Part shown: in pieces, positions 46,838 to 57,810 of the stretch | Layout: every line of letters starts with the position of its first letter | How positions within the stretch are numbered: the stretch's first letter is position 1 | NCBI RefSeq assembly: GCF_020921035.1 | Contig: NC_063150.1 | Span: forward strand, 10,230,001 to 10,294,000 | DNA: 64,000 bases | Source: Rhodamnia argentea | Lineage: Eukaryota > Streptophyta > Magnoliopsida > Myrtales > Myrtaceae | Direction of reading: 5' to 3' | Position numbers and translations under genes: made by a program | The notes under the pieces: model-generated | The model's input: the letters and a program-made list of their open reading frames with translations, nothing else | Told to the model about the DNA's origin: nothing | Databases searched by the model: none

Positions 46838-47446
46838 TTAGGAGTGAGCATGGCTTCAAGGTAAAACTAGGAACCCAGAATCGGAACCTGTGGGAACAAG
46901 TCCGATTCTAGGTTCCAAGTTATGTAGAATAGATTCCAAGTTGTTTCAACGGGTAAGTTTCAGGTTTCATTATCTAGAACTTAGAACCTGGAACTTGGAA
47001 CCTAATCCTGAAATAAATTGTTGTGTTTTTCTTGGTCTATGTCTTCGCATAATCTTACAATATTTTATGGCGTCCGATGATGAGTGTATAATCTAGAGTC
47101 AAACAAATTTTTAGGTTTCAGGTTACAAAAAATGAGGAACTTATTTCAATGGGTTGATTTCAAATTCTAAATGTAACCTGTACGAAACCCGAAACCGCTA
47201 ACATTTACTTCGCCTTAGTAGTTGTATCATTTACTCTCATTTTACTTAATTACAAAGGAAAAAAAGAAAAGAAAAGAAATTGACGGGTTCTCGAGTACTC
47301 TGAAATCGACCCTAGAACATGTGAAATGATAGGTTCATATTCCAATGTATGACGGGTAGATTTAGCTTTAAAAAAAATGAGAAACCTGTTCTGATGGATA
47401 GATTTGAGGTGAAACCCGTAAGGAATCCGAAACTTCACGCCCCTAA
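46838..47446. mobile_element. 609-bp MITE-like element with TTTGTG target duplication
   Basis: The left end TTAGGAGTGAGCATGG pairs with the right end, in reverse TTAGGGGCGTGAAGTTTC. TTTGTG flanks it on both sides (46832-46837 and 47447-47452). The interior has GGTTCCAAG and CTTGGAACC inverted motifs. It belongs to the same terminal type as the element at 44035-44587. Confidence 0.7.
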
Positions 47447-47452
47447 TTTGTG

Positions 47453-49102
47453 CATGGAGAAGTGAGAATCCATTGATGACTTTACATTTACCAGGACCAA
47501 AAGTCTTAGTTCTCCCTTAAAAAGCTTCCATCTCTCTCTCTCTCTCTTCTTTGCACCTACAAATCTTTTTTATCCCTCTTCCAAATACCTTCTTTTTTTT
47601 TTTTTTTAATTTCTGTGGGACATATGCTGCTTCGCGCCACCAACAACAGTAAGTTTTACAATGAAAACTGGAGCCTTACGACTATGAAGAGCGATGACAT
47701 ACAGAGGATTCGTGGAAGGGATCTTCTGCTTCAATGTTGTATGGCTGGGTTTCGACGACGTGCTCGTTCAGGAACTTTTGGGTGCTTAAAAGGATTGTGA
47801 AAGGTTGCGAGTCCCATTTTGCGTGGGTTATAGTTTTGACTGGTGGATGATGTTGTGAGAACTTGCAATCTATGCGGTCAAGAGGTGTGAAGGGAGTGCA
47901 GGAGCAGCAAGGGCAGATAACAATCCTCAAGGTTAACTTCTGGCCATCATTAGGAGTTGAAGTATAAAAAAAGTCAAAAGCTAACAGTTAGAATCACGAT
48001 AATGGGGGACCCCAAAACAGAACTGTAAACATCTTTCTGAGTGAAACCAGCATATAAAATGGTTCAAAAGCAGAATAAGAAATCACATAGAGACACAAGA
48101 CACTGTAGTAGAAACAAAACATGTTGATGTAAGAGCCAACATACATGCACAGCAAAACTTGAGACCAGTATGAGTGCATTATCAATCCCTTCTGGCTGTA
48201 AAAGATATACATCACCGTCACAGCAGCAAGCCAACAAAACCGACTGACAATGCTGTGACTACCCAACTACCATCACTCTCAAAATCTCAATAAGAAAATG
48301 GTTTAACAAGTAACAATCTCCAAGTTCGTCAATCAATACCCAGCTCTGATTCTTTTTGTGTTACATCAAGGGCATCATCATAAAAACCAACAAAGACAAC
48401 CCCCTCCCCTCCTCTCCCCTCTCCCCAGAAGCTCTATGCACGATCTAATGGCCGATCTATCAAAAGTGCCAAGTCATGTAACAGAATAAGAAAATAAGGG
48501 AGACAAAGACAAGGTACTTAATCTTATATTCAAATAACATAGGTCATTTGAAAGATCAAATAAAGCAAAACAATAGAAGCACCACTATCGAAAGTCGAGT
48601 TTTCAAAGCATTGGTTTTACTTGCAGTCATTCAGAGAGGTTGTCACAATATATCATGGCTCTAGGTCAACTATCTCGTGATAGGTCTACAACAAAGTCCA
48701 TCCTGTGTTGTTTGTCATTAGCAGTCTGTACAATTCAAATGGCACATTGTCACCAATGCAAACAATTTCTTTGCTTAACATATTGCAGCATCCAACGCTT
48801 AAGTCACTCAACCCAGCCACGAGCAACTTATCCTATCAGAAGTTATTTAGTTGCTTTAACGCTAGCAAAGGCAAGATTATGTTAGTGGTATGCCTACCTT
48901 TGCGGTGGAGTCCAGTATAACAAAAATATGAGATCAAGCTTGTTGGTCTCTATCATTAAAAGGCATCAACGGAAACATGCCATATCCAAATGTCCAAAGC
49001 CCAGTTGCACAAATCAATCAAGGTTACTAAACCTCATCCCCAATATGAGGTAGAAGCAAGAAAAATAAAATGCAGAAAAAGAAATTGGACGGAGGCAAGA
49101 AA
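47453..49102. other. Probable 3' region or introns of a minus-strand transcript
   Basis: No coding frame with recognisable content. Open frames on both strands (for example 47994-48266 minus, hydrophobic) lack splice-consistent partners. It lies downstream of the possible exons at 49103-50290. Confidence 0.3.
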
Positions 49103-50290
49103 TTACTGGTCAGCAGCGACTTCAAGTTCAGGGTCTTTTTCCTGCTTTTTCAACGCATTCCTCTGCTCTGCCTAATTCTTCAGATCTCTGCGTAAATGAA
49201 ACAATAGATGGTGGAGGCATCGCTTTCTATTGTTAAAGTATGCTTGATATGCTAACGAAGGATACATGCTGAAACTAGAATAAGAAAAGAGAGAACTGAA
49301 GGCATTGCAAATTAACAAGATCAAAACATAATCAACAGCTTTCACTTCAGTGCCAATCTATGCCATCTATTGTGGTAGATCCCACCCCCTCCCACACTTC
49401 ACTCTTCCCCACCTCCTCACTCTCAAAGCCCTCCATGCCACTGTCCCAAAAGCCTCCACCATTTGCATCTTGTAGCAGAGAACATGAAGCAAAAATTTGC
49501 CTGAACAAGTTAGTCATGGCCAACCTTCCCCATTTCGCCAGAAAAAAACTTTCAATTCCGTGAAATAGAACTTCATAGAACTAGAACCATCTTGAGAGGA
49601 CATGATTTTGATGCTTTGATTGGTAGGAGAGTTTAAAGAATTACAGTGGTTATGGAGAGGCCTTCTTTTCTTGTTCCGCCTAATTCTCTCTGCCTTCCTC
49701 CGCTGCTGCTCGGGGCTTGGAGCTTGTCCCGGAAGACATGCTTCAGAGGAGGGACAATTCCGTCTTGCAAGTAATACATGGAGTAAGCTATGCATATATT
49801 TTGAACAGTAAGAAGCATACCCAGATAGGATCAGGGCATTCTGAGATGCCACCATGTGTATTAAGGTAAGGCTTGATTGGCATGCTTACAAAGACACAGA
49901 GATAGTGTCTCGACGACCACCAAGCCGAGGGAAGCGAGGTCGAAGTCTGTCTCCGGCCTCGCCACTCGCCTGTGAAGGTCGCTGGACCTCTCCACTACGA
50001 CGGAGAGGGCCGCGACCCTACCCAATTTGAAGAGAGGGTTAGTGGCCCCCGTCGCCGGGCACACGCGGTGAGAGCCGCGGCCTTGCTTCGAATCGACAGC
50101 CTTGCAGCGGCGGCGACGTTATGTGTGGAAGAGTGGGGCAGCTGTCCCCATCATCAATAAGAAGTAACGAGAGAGAGAGAGAGGAGGGCATACTTACCTG
50201 GGGGTTCTCAGTCAATGGCGGATTTCACAGAACTGTAACGAAGTAGACGAGAAGAAGCGATTCGAAGGAGACATGGAGCGTGAAGGGCTC
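49103..50290 (-). other. Putative small minus-strand gene, product not recognised
   Basis: Three signs of a transcript are visible. A 5' exon ends at a good donor (CCCCCAG then GTAAGT, about 50199). A middle open stretch (about 49855-49640) contains SPEQQRRKAERIRRNKK. An acceptor-bounded terminal exon (49171-49103) reads AEQRNALKKQEKDPELEV and ends ADQ plus a stop. The two basic, charged segments look as if they belong to one short helical protein, but I could not find a donor joining them in phase, so no CDS is claimed. The leader may contain a 20-codon upstream ORF starting MSPSNRFFS. Confidence 0.3.
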
Positions 50291-51190
50291 CTCGATTTAG
50301 GGGAGATCGTAAGCATAGGTCCATAGGAAATCATTAATATCATATTAATGTTTCAGCCGGTGGCCATCCACTCGAGAGGGATACAAGAACCTATTCGAAT
50401 CGAATCGAACTGAACCATTACAATTTGATAGGCAAAAATTTTATTTTTTCATTGTCCCATTTTTTTTATATTGAAAGAAGTATTTTATTCATTAATTATG
50501 ATAATACTCCAAATATTTATAGAATAATTTTAAGCTCCTAAATAACTACAAAAAAGAAAAAGTAAATACTAGAAAATAAATAATAAGTAAATTTTATAGC
50601 TAGAGACACACTCTCACTCTTCAAGAATAGATCTACTATCATAAAATTTCAGCGGACCGAACGAAAACGCACGGAACCTTTTATTTGATTCGGGCTGTGG
50701 TCTGATTTTTGGTTTGACTCGGACGCTCCTCTCTATTCATGATGATGGTCATTCTGCGGCAGTCTTGAGACATCCATCCACCTAATTTGACGCTCTGTAT
50801 GCTCCGGCTTACACCATATGGAGGGAGGGGAGAAAGCCACGCGCTCTCCGAGAATTTTCGCCACCAGCATTTTCTCTTGATGAGCTGATGCCATGCCAGT
50901 AGCATGATAAGGTAGCCAGCATTTCACAGCGATTTTTACCTTTGAAGGACGCAGGCACGCGACAGATGGAAAGTTCAGCTAGAAATGATGACAAAAGATG
51001 AATCGCTGGTGATCGATCCGACAGCAAGAGTCGCAAGCCAACGCCGCCATAGTCTCTGGTGCAGTAGAACTCACGGCCACAGTAGCCATGGTTCCTCCGC
51101 CTTTTAGGAGTATGAGCTTATAATTTTCCTCTCGACAATGTTCGGCTATCACTGGCTCTACCCATTTGACCCTCCAGTTGTATCAGTTGA
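50291..51190. other. Gene-free spacer
   Basis: It includes an AT-rich part (50440-50620). Minus-strand frames at 50681-51036 overlap each other and show no domain. I see no supported feature. Confidence 0.3.
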
Positions 51191-51470
51191 TCATCTTGAT
51201 CTAGATCTGTTTTGACTCGGACCATCTTCCTGCATCAATGTATTCTCTGAGTTTGCTGGTTCAGGACAGTCCCGATAAACCAAATTTAACACCAGTGACT
51301 GATTGTCCTGGAGCCAGACCCCCATATCGTTTTCTACTTCCCACAGTGCACTACGCGGGAGATACGCATGGTCCATTCCTAACGAATAGAAGCATCTTGT
51401 ATACCAAATCACCTTCCGGGCGGACCTTGCCAGAGAGGTCGAGCTCAACTCCGCCCTCCAATCCAACTAA
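51191..51470 (-). pseudogene. C-JID fragment of a broken third TNL
   Basis: The minus strand reads MDHAYLPRSALWE then VENDMGVWLQDNQSLVLNLVY. In TNL A the matching order is DHVWLEY, LWG and LENDLDVPLQDDQLLDSALLYE. The stretch between (PNDSFQFMIRAWGGAIVKKCG in TNL A) is deleted. It is followed by an acidic tail (ENTLMQEDGPSQN). Confidence 0.6.
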
Positions 51471-51689
51471 TCCTAGAATTCCTCATTCATGTCCTGAGGT
51501 ATCACGGGAAGTTATCGAACCCTCTCAACCATGGCATGATCATTCTGCCATCTATCTTCCGGCGATAAGAACGTGCTCTTTTCTCATGTTTGGATTTCCT
51601 GGTTTGCAGGTAACATCCATATCAAGATAAGTTAAAAAAAAGGGGCGAAGGGAGAGAGACTGAAAACACATCTTCTGGGTTCAAACTTC

Positions 51690-52195
51690 AAACCTCAAGT
51701 AACAACACATCTTCTTTCTCTTCACCTGTCGAGGACTTCTCAACAAGAATTGGTACTTCAATAGCCATATCGAAATTACAACCGTCAAGAACTTTCTTAA
51801 TATAATCAATAGTCCGCCCCTCGAAGAAACACGGGGCAATATCGAGAAAAAATCTCCTCCACGTCTTCCTCCGGGCCATCTTAACTTTATCTTAAGCACA
51901 GAATTGATGCTTCTGTTAGACGTCTTGATAAGTTCATTCAGTGTACGTACTTCCCCGCTCATCTTCTCCTCGGTCACAACAAAACAGAACCCTACACCTC
52001 AAGCGCAAAACGAAGGCCTTTTAGCAGTCATGCATGCAAAAGACGTGATGTTTATCCATCCCGTGCTCGATCGTAAGTATTTAGCAATGCTTAGTTTAGA
52101 CTTGTTTGTAATGACGATTTTTGCTTCTTCTATTGAGCCACTCGTGCGCTCCAACTAAATCGTTTAATCGTCTCACGTTATTGACACCGGAAATG
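51690..52195 (-). pseudogene. NB-ARC remnant of the same broken TNL
   Basis: Reading down the minus strand from 52192, the NB-ARC motifs follow in order: VNNVRRLNDLVGAHEW (TNL A: VNDRKQLNALAGEREW), AKIVITNKSKL (SRIIITTRDSHL), GLRFALEV then a stop then GSVLL (GLPLALQVLGSFL), TLNELIKTSNRSINSVLKI, FFLDIAPCFFEGRTIDYIKK, and GCNFDMAIEVPILVEKS. At least one in-frame stop inside the GLPL motif and two frameshifts disable it. No TIR and no LRR part was found between it and the C-JID fragment. Confidence 0.8.
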
Positions 52196-52756
52196 GAAGT
52201 ACGTCTAAATAATATGCTTATGTGGAGTATAGATTATTTCTTTCGTGGGCGTCTAAAATATTTGAGTTATGTTCGGCAACATCCCTACTTCCATCATTTG
52301 TCCTAATTATGTACATAATTAGTAGCTCTTTTGAATTTGCAAATCGCCCATGTAGACAAAAGATAAGATGAAGTATTTTGATGGAGTACATAAGCCAATC
52401 TTACATCGACATAATTTCACACCAAAAAATGAACAATTAAATGAATTTTCTTAATTGTGCATCCTATAAGATCATCTGATTTAATGGTACGATGAAAGAA
52501 ATTCGTACGGTTACGGTGATTTTTCGATACGTTATGATAATTATTTTTCATAATGGTTTGTTATTGATCAATAAAAAAATAAAATACGAAGATTGATTAA
52601 TTGACCGCATGGTGGATCCATCAGGCCGAAGTCATGACTGTTTGGAGACAAATTGGAGGCAGCATTGGCGCCGTCGCCCCCGCAGAGTCGGCCGCTAAAA
52701 CATATTTTTCCTCGAGCAAAAAGATAAACCGAAAATAAATGAATAAATAAATAAAG
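52196..52756. other. Spacer upstream of CBSX
   Basis: AT-rich DNA with no coding frame supported. Confidence 0.35.
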
Positions 52757-52763
52757 TATAAAA
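52757..52763 (+). promoter_or_regulatory. TATA box of the CBSX gene
   Basis: TATAAAA lies 120 bases upstream of the ATG at 52883. A start about 30 bases downstream would leave a 5'UTR of roughly 90 bases, C/T-rich as in many plant leaders. Confidence 0.5.
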
Positions 52764-52882
52764 TCTTGTCCTTCGGGCTGTCGGTTCACGACGGTTTCTC
52801 CGAACTCCGGCGGAAACCAGAGAACCTCTCCCTCTCTTTCTCACTTCATCGACTACGAAGAAGGCAGAGTCGTTCGTCAACG

Positions 52883-53096
52883 ATGGACGCAGCTCTCTCT
52901 CAGTCGCTCTCGCCGTCTCTCTCGCGCCTTCGCTCCGCCGCTTGTCTGATTCATCAGCTGCCGTCCGTCGTTCCTTCCTCCGGACTCTGCCTTCTTCCCC
53001 ATCCGGCTTCGATTTCCGCGAATCGGGCTTTAGGTCTCTGCAAATCCCCGGCCGTCGCCGCCAGCGGCACTCTCACTGCTAATCCCGTGCCGGTTC

Positions 53097-53138
<42 letters not shown>

Positions 53139-55554
53139 ATTTTGTGTTTCTAGTACTTCGCACTTGCAATCGGTTTGGAATCTCTTGATGTTTTTGTGCT
53201 TTGTAATTCTTTGGTGGAATGTGCTTGTGATGTGCATCCTCAGATGAGTTTGAGCTGCTGGTGTTGGTTAGGAAGTCGAGTCTCTTGTTGCGGTTATGAT
53301 CGTATGACATTGCATTCCAGGGATTAGTATGTCTCTCGGTGAGCAATCGGAATTGCACGCATCGCTAATGATGGTTTCCTCTGGTAAATGTTGTCTGCAG
53401 TTGCTGTGCCGTGATGGCTTTTGCAGCTGAGAGCAGGAATATTTCTATATTACATGTTGGAGCACAAATAGAACAATAAGCTACAATTAATTTTTGCATA
53501 CTTTGTGATCACTTCTGGAAGCTTTTTGTGTCATGCTTTGATCCCATACCAGAGGTTATGCCCATTTTTCTCTTGGAAGAGGAACAGAATCAGTTGAATA
53601 CATCAGTGTATAAGTAGCAGAATTTTGGACTATCCCTAGCGGCATTTCATTGATCTTGAGAAGATTGAGCACCTAGCTTGCACAGTTTTGCTAGAAATCA
53701 GTAATTGGATGCTTTGGTCTAGGTGCCGCAATTCAATCAATCATGTCCATAACTCACTTGGGTGAGGTGTTCCCTTTTTTTTTTTCGTTCATGTGATTAA
53801 GATGGATGCTGTTGTGTCTGCATCCCTTTTTTCATATCATGCCTGAGATTCTTCAAGGTATACGTATGTTCTGCTTGTACTGTCTTTGGAAACATAGAGT
53901 TAGCTCCCATTATTTTCCGTGAGATCTTGTTGCTGAGAAATCTCCTTCTGGTTTGGTTTGTTGTTTTAGAGCCCCCATTGCTCTTTTCTTTGGCTTATTG
54001 ATTGGAGTCGTATCTTCAAACTTCTAGGCGTCAGTCGAGTTGGGCTTCTAATCCTTAGGTTGCGGGAATTGGGTAGAACTACTGTAGCACCATGCACAGA
54101 GGATTAATGCAGAACTTAAAAAAGTTGAAAAAATTGGAATATAGTTTCTAAAACACACATTTACCTATTAAAGAAAGAAAGTTTTCAAAGCAAGCATCTT
54201 CCTAAGAGGCATCTTGGATATTCCATCTCTAGCTTTCCCATGATGACCATCAGAGTTTCATGGAATTAGTTCATTCATGCTGTTATCTGGTAGGAGAAAC
54301 TATGAAAACAGGAGAGATATAGGGATCTTCTCACATCCTTTAGCTTTTGCTATATTTGCAAATGTTCTGTTCATAATTTTATTTTCATCTTTGATTGTTA
54401 CTAATGCATGATTAAAGGCACTACCCTGCCTGTCAATCTACCTTGTGAGGTGTGACATGGGAAAAGAAGTTCCATAGTAGATGAACATAGTGAATCCCTT
54501 AATGTTTGTATCTGGTCCTCTTTCTGCTAGACATGAATGTTTTAGTCCATGTGAAGTACGCTGCATTTTCAGAATTCATTATGGTTTGCCATGTCTTCGG
54601 CAAGTGCATTTTGGAGTCATACAATCCAATAAGATGGCTCATGTCATGTATCATCCTAGAATTTCTGCATATTTACATATTTGTTTTCTTAATCATCCAG
54701 CCAAAAAGTAGCATATACACTGTTGGTGACTTCATGACAAGAAAGGAGGATTTGCATGTGGTAAAGCCATATACAACTGTAGATGAAGGTATCTCTGAAT
54801 ATGATGTTTCTGGAAATTTTGAAGAAGTCGGGATTTTCACTCATCTTGTTTTATCAGCATTGGAGATGCTTGTGGAGAACAGAATCACTGGTTTTCCTGT
54901 AGTTGATGATGACTGGAAATTGGTATACTTCTTGTTCTTTCCTTCTCATTTATTGTGGCCTTGTTGATTTGAATATTGCTGCTCACTGATCAGAAGCCCA
55001 TTGCCATGTATATTTTTAGAAGTCAAGTTTTGAGGTGCTTTAATCAAACTAAAAGTTGTGCTTAGTTGGTAAGGGTTGGCACCATATTTTTGTTTGCAGA
55101 TAAGCTAGGTTCAATTGGATTCCGAGAGAGCAGGGCGTGGTGTGTTTCCTGATCTTGTTGACCCACATGCCTAGTGGTTCTGCTAGCTTAAATAGGCTTC
55201 AAAAATCATTTATTTGTTCTCTGTACCCATTTTTGCTCCCCTCATTTCCCAAGTATGCTGTAGCTGCTAGCTGCTTTACAGCAAATCTTCGACTTCTAAT
55301 TATTAATCTATTTCCTTCTTCTCGTTATAGTTAACAATCAGCACTTTTCTGTGTATAACATGTCTGACATTCTGCCTTTTTGCTACTATTTTGATCTGTC
55401 TTTGAAGTTTGGTTGCTCATTCTGTGACCTCAGTTCCCTGTGATGGGTTATTCATTAGATACCCATGATAAATGCTGATGAATGGTTTTCTTTGGCAGGT
55501 TGGTCTTGTTTCTGATTATGATTTGTTAGCTTTGGACTCTATATCAGGTACAAT

Positions 55555-55592
<38 letters not shown>

Positions 55593-57810
55593 GGCCTTTA
55601 TTAGACATTTTAGGAGACTTCTCAAAATTCTTGTGTATCATTAGCAATTTCATGAGGTCCTTCTTAGCTGTTGGCATTCTGTGTTTTCTCTCCTTTACGT
55701 TTAATGTTTTAAGTCTGACAAGTGTAATAACACAAACTGCATTTGGCATCAGTGGTGTAATGTTAACTCGGTATATATATATTTGGCACAATGTTAACTC
55801 AGTATTGAGCTTCCTTTTTTTTTATTATAAAGCATTTCAAAGTCAACAGTATTCACAGGAAACTCGGTTGCAACAGATTCAGAAAACATAATTGTTGCAA
55901 AAAGAATATCTGAAATCGTATTGTTCTGCATCTATGATGTTTCTACAATGCCTGTACCTTAATTTGATCAAAGGAAAAATGACAGGAGGTACTGCCAATG
56001 CGGTATTCAAGGGGACTTGATGATATTCTTAAATCAAGAGAGCAAAATCAAAGCCATGGGATGATCTGTAAAACTATCAAATACTTAACTTACTAGTTCC
56101 TCTCATATGGGTGTAATATTTGTAACTCTATATGGCCGTGCATAGATGGTCTCTCTTTGAGTTGGGAATGATTCTGCTGGACTTCTGTGATTATTGTTTT
56201 TGGTGCCTAATTTTTACTAGTTTCTGATTCACGATTCCAATTGCACGATTTGCTTGAGGGGACCCTTCGAACAATTTGTCTTGCACTTGTCAATCGTAAG
56301 AGTGCATGATCGTAAGTGAATTGTACGATTCGGCTCTGACATCCTATTTTGGTTGTTTAAATCGCATGCTTGGACAAGAGTCACAAATTGAGTATTTAAG
56401 ATTGGTCTTGTCTTTTTAGCTGGCTTAAATAGACTATAACTAAGTCCCCACTATTGTGTATGTAGAGGTTTTAAAATGTGGTTGACAGTTTTTTTCCTTT
56501 TTTAAGTGTTCGAGGCCTCTTGTTAATTTTGCACCTCTATAATATTCAGAAGTTAGAAGTTAAATTGGCTATTGAAAATACAGCAGTATCAGTTTTGGGT
56601 ACAATTTTCTCAATCGTATCTACTATAACATGCTTTTTATGTGCTTTTTTGCAATTTATAGCTTAATTTTAGTAAGAAATGTGTATTTTGGAGTTCTTAC
56701 TGAATGTAACCATTGATAATTCAGAAAATGAGGTTTACGATTTGCGATTTGAATCTCGACTTAGCAACAGTGGTTGTTTGTAGAAAGTTGACTATCTGCA
56801 GATGTTTCGATGCTTCGTGAATTTAATGAGTGACTGATGTCATATGCACATATTCATTAGGTGCTGGGCGAGCTGACAACAGCATGTTCCCTGAAGTTGA
56901 CAGCACATGGAAAGTGAGTAAGAGCTTTTCGTTTAAGGATGATGTAAGTTTAAGCATATAGCAGTATAGGGTTGTGGTGGACGTGAAATCTTCACTGGGC
57001 AGGGAGAGTAGATAAAGTTTTCAGAATATTTCAGTTCATTAGGTGAAACAAAGAAACTTAGCATCAAATTTCATAGTACAGTATTTAATTATAAAAACTT
57101 TCAACCGAGCACCTTGTGGTCAGTTGTGACGACTGCCCCCATCAGACCCTCCCCGGTTCCATCATTGATGTAGGGTATACACGAAGCAGTTTTTGAGCAA
57201 TTGCTGCTGCTAATATGCAGAAACTGTCTTTCATATTTACCTCTGGAGCACCTGATGATATACATATCTGTTGACAATGATCTTGCAGACCTTCAATGAA
57301 GTGCAGAAGTTGCTCAGCAAGACCAATGGGCAAGTGGTTGGTGATTTGATGACACCGGCTCCTGTTGTTGTCTGTGAGACCACAAATCTCGAGGATGCTG
57401 CCAGGTTCTGTCTATATCTTGTCCTTGAATCCTCCTTCCTCTTGTTTGTGTTTTATCCTTTTAACTTTTCCCCCCATGCATTCAATGTCAGGATATTGCT
57501 TGAAACAAAATATCGTCGACTTCCAGTTGTAGATGCGGAGGGAAAGCTGGTAATAGACCATTTGCTGCCTCTCAATATGTCGTATTGATCATGGTTTCTG
57601 GTTTTATTGACCCAGTTTCTTGTTATGAAGGTCGGCATCATCACTAGAGGGAATGTTGTAAGAGCTGCCCTTCATATAAAACGTGCCAATGAAGGTAAGC
57701 TTTAGTACCTGGTGATCAATTGAAGCATTTGAGGCAGCTGGGTTGGACAGGAGGATTGGGTTTCTCTCGCAGGTCAAAAAGCAATGCTGCTTCTACTTAT
57801 CAAGTATTGA
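52883..57810 (+). CDS. CBSX: CBSX1/2-type chloroplast protein with paired CBS domains
   Basis: Nine exons join in phase: 52883-53092, 54701-54788, 54858-54922, 55499-55547, 56861-56913, 57289-57404, 57492-57549, 57631-57694 and 57773-57810, giving 246 residues. Exon 1 encodes a Ser/Ala/Leu-rich, acid-poor chloroplast transit peptide (about 1-70). CBS1 follows (YTVGDFMTRKEDLHVVKP, NRITGFPVVDDDWKLVGLVS), then CBS2 (VVGDLMTPAPVVV, KYRRLPVVDAEGKLVGIITR). CBSX1 and CBSX2 sense adenine nucleotides and activate thioredoxins in the plastid, tuning redox state and H2O2. Length and exon structure match the Arabidopsis proteins (about 236-238 residues). The C-terminus (GQKAMLLLLIKY) differs from the short charged tail I recall; without the last splice it would end NEGKL. 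I cannot tell CBSX1 from CBSX2. Confidence 0.94.
53098..53135 (+). repeat. (CT)n tract after the first CBSX donor
   Basis: Intron 1 begins GTTCGCTCTCTCTCT, so the microsatellite starts six bases into the intron. The donor is a weak match to consensus (GTTCGC), and read-through would add a Ser-Leu run. Confidence 0.8.
55556..55590. repeat. (TA)n microsatellite in CBSX intron 4
   Basis: A pure TA run starts nine bases after the donor of exon 4 (55547/55548). It should be length-polymorphic. Confidence 0.9.

Noticed and set aside
47994..48266. 90-codon hydrophobic minus-strand frame as a membrane protein
   Set aside because: No splice partners, no recognisable family and a poor start context. 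It is more likely untranslated or intronic.
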